From contig QCPO01000010.1 in assembly GCA_003212535.1 (NCBI GenBank), forward strand, positions 1-50,224: DNA of 50,224 nt, written 5' to 3'. A program made the translations under genes and the position numbers. Below, one piece after another: positions 50,110-50,224 of the stretch. Every line of letters starts with the position of its first letter. The stretch's first letter is position 1. Origin of the DNA: Prochlorococcus sp. AG-436-O11. Lineage in GTDB: Bacteria > Cyanobacteriota > Cyanobacteriia > PCC-6307 > Cyanobiaceae. The notes under the pieces are model-generated. The model searched no databases, was not told where the DNA came from, and was given only the letters and a program-made list of their open reading frames with translations.

Positions 50110-50224
<115 letters not shown>

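Overview
The window looks like a stretch of the main chromosome of a high-light-adapted Prochlorococcus. It is very AT-rich with tightly packed genes. It carries oxygenic-photosynthesis genes (psaE, petB, petD), the cyanobacterial nitrogen regulator gene pipX, and several small protein families I associate with marine picocyanobacteria (DUF1651-like, DUF3104-like, a Nif11-like leader and a high-light-inducible-like domain). No transposase, phage module or CRISPR array was seen.

Layout. 1-14.1 kb is mostly housekeeping. It holds the lipoyl end of pyruvate dehydrogenase E2 (pdhC), an acyl-activating enzyme and lipB, all on the minus strand. The plus-strand run is hpf/lrtA, a deoC-like gene, recO and a GT4 glycosyltransferase. 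A long minus-strand series follows, in transcription order: aroQ, miaE, cobI, a DUF1823 gene, der, ecfT, pipX, pipY, sepF, proC. Several of these genes overlap by one to a few bases or are only a few bases apart. tRNA-Tyr and tRNA-Thr (14.17-14.33 kb) then precede a single giant gene (14.6-18.8 kb) for a superfamily 1 helicase with a C-terminal Vsr/DUF559-type nuclease. This is the best candidate in the window for an accessory, possibly anti-phage, function.

18.9-38.9 kb is a mosaic. Recognisable enzymes are a SIMPL protein, an alpha/beta hydrolase, ThiD and TenA, proline iminopeptidase, a CPBP protease, peroxiredoxin Q, TatA, a CrtISO-like oxidoreductase, a GNAT acetyltransferase and a rhomboid protease. 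Between them lie many very short, poorly known genes, often 30-60 codons with one membrane segment. Several open frames here lack a normal start codon, and one pair looks like a gene split by a -1 frameshift at a run of six A.

39.0-50.2 kb returns to core functions: aldehyde dehydrogenase, a LysM protein, psaE and mutM, then a strong bidirectional terminator. The rRNA operon follows on the minus strand (16S, tRNA-Ile, tRNA-Ala, 23S, 5S). Last come a GH100 neutral invertase and petD plus the end of petB.

Together the genes cover lipoate-dependent carbon metabolism, ribosome hibernation and biogenesis, 2-oxoglutarate/nitrogen signalling, cell division, vitamin B1 and B12 chemistry, photosynthetic electron transport and sucrose breakdown. 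All family names come from motifs read by eye; no database search was run.
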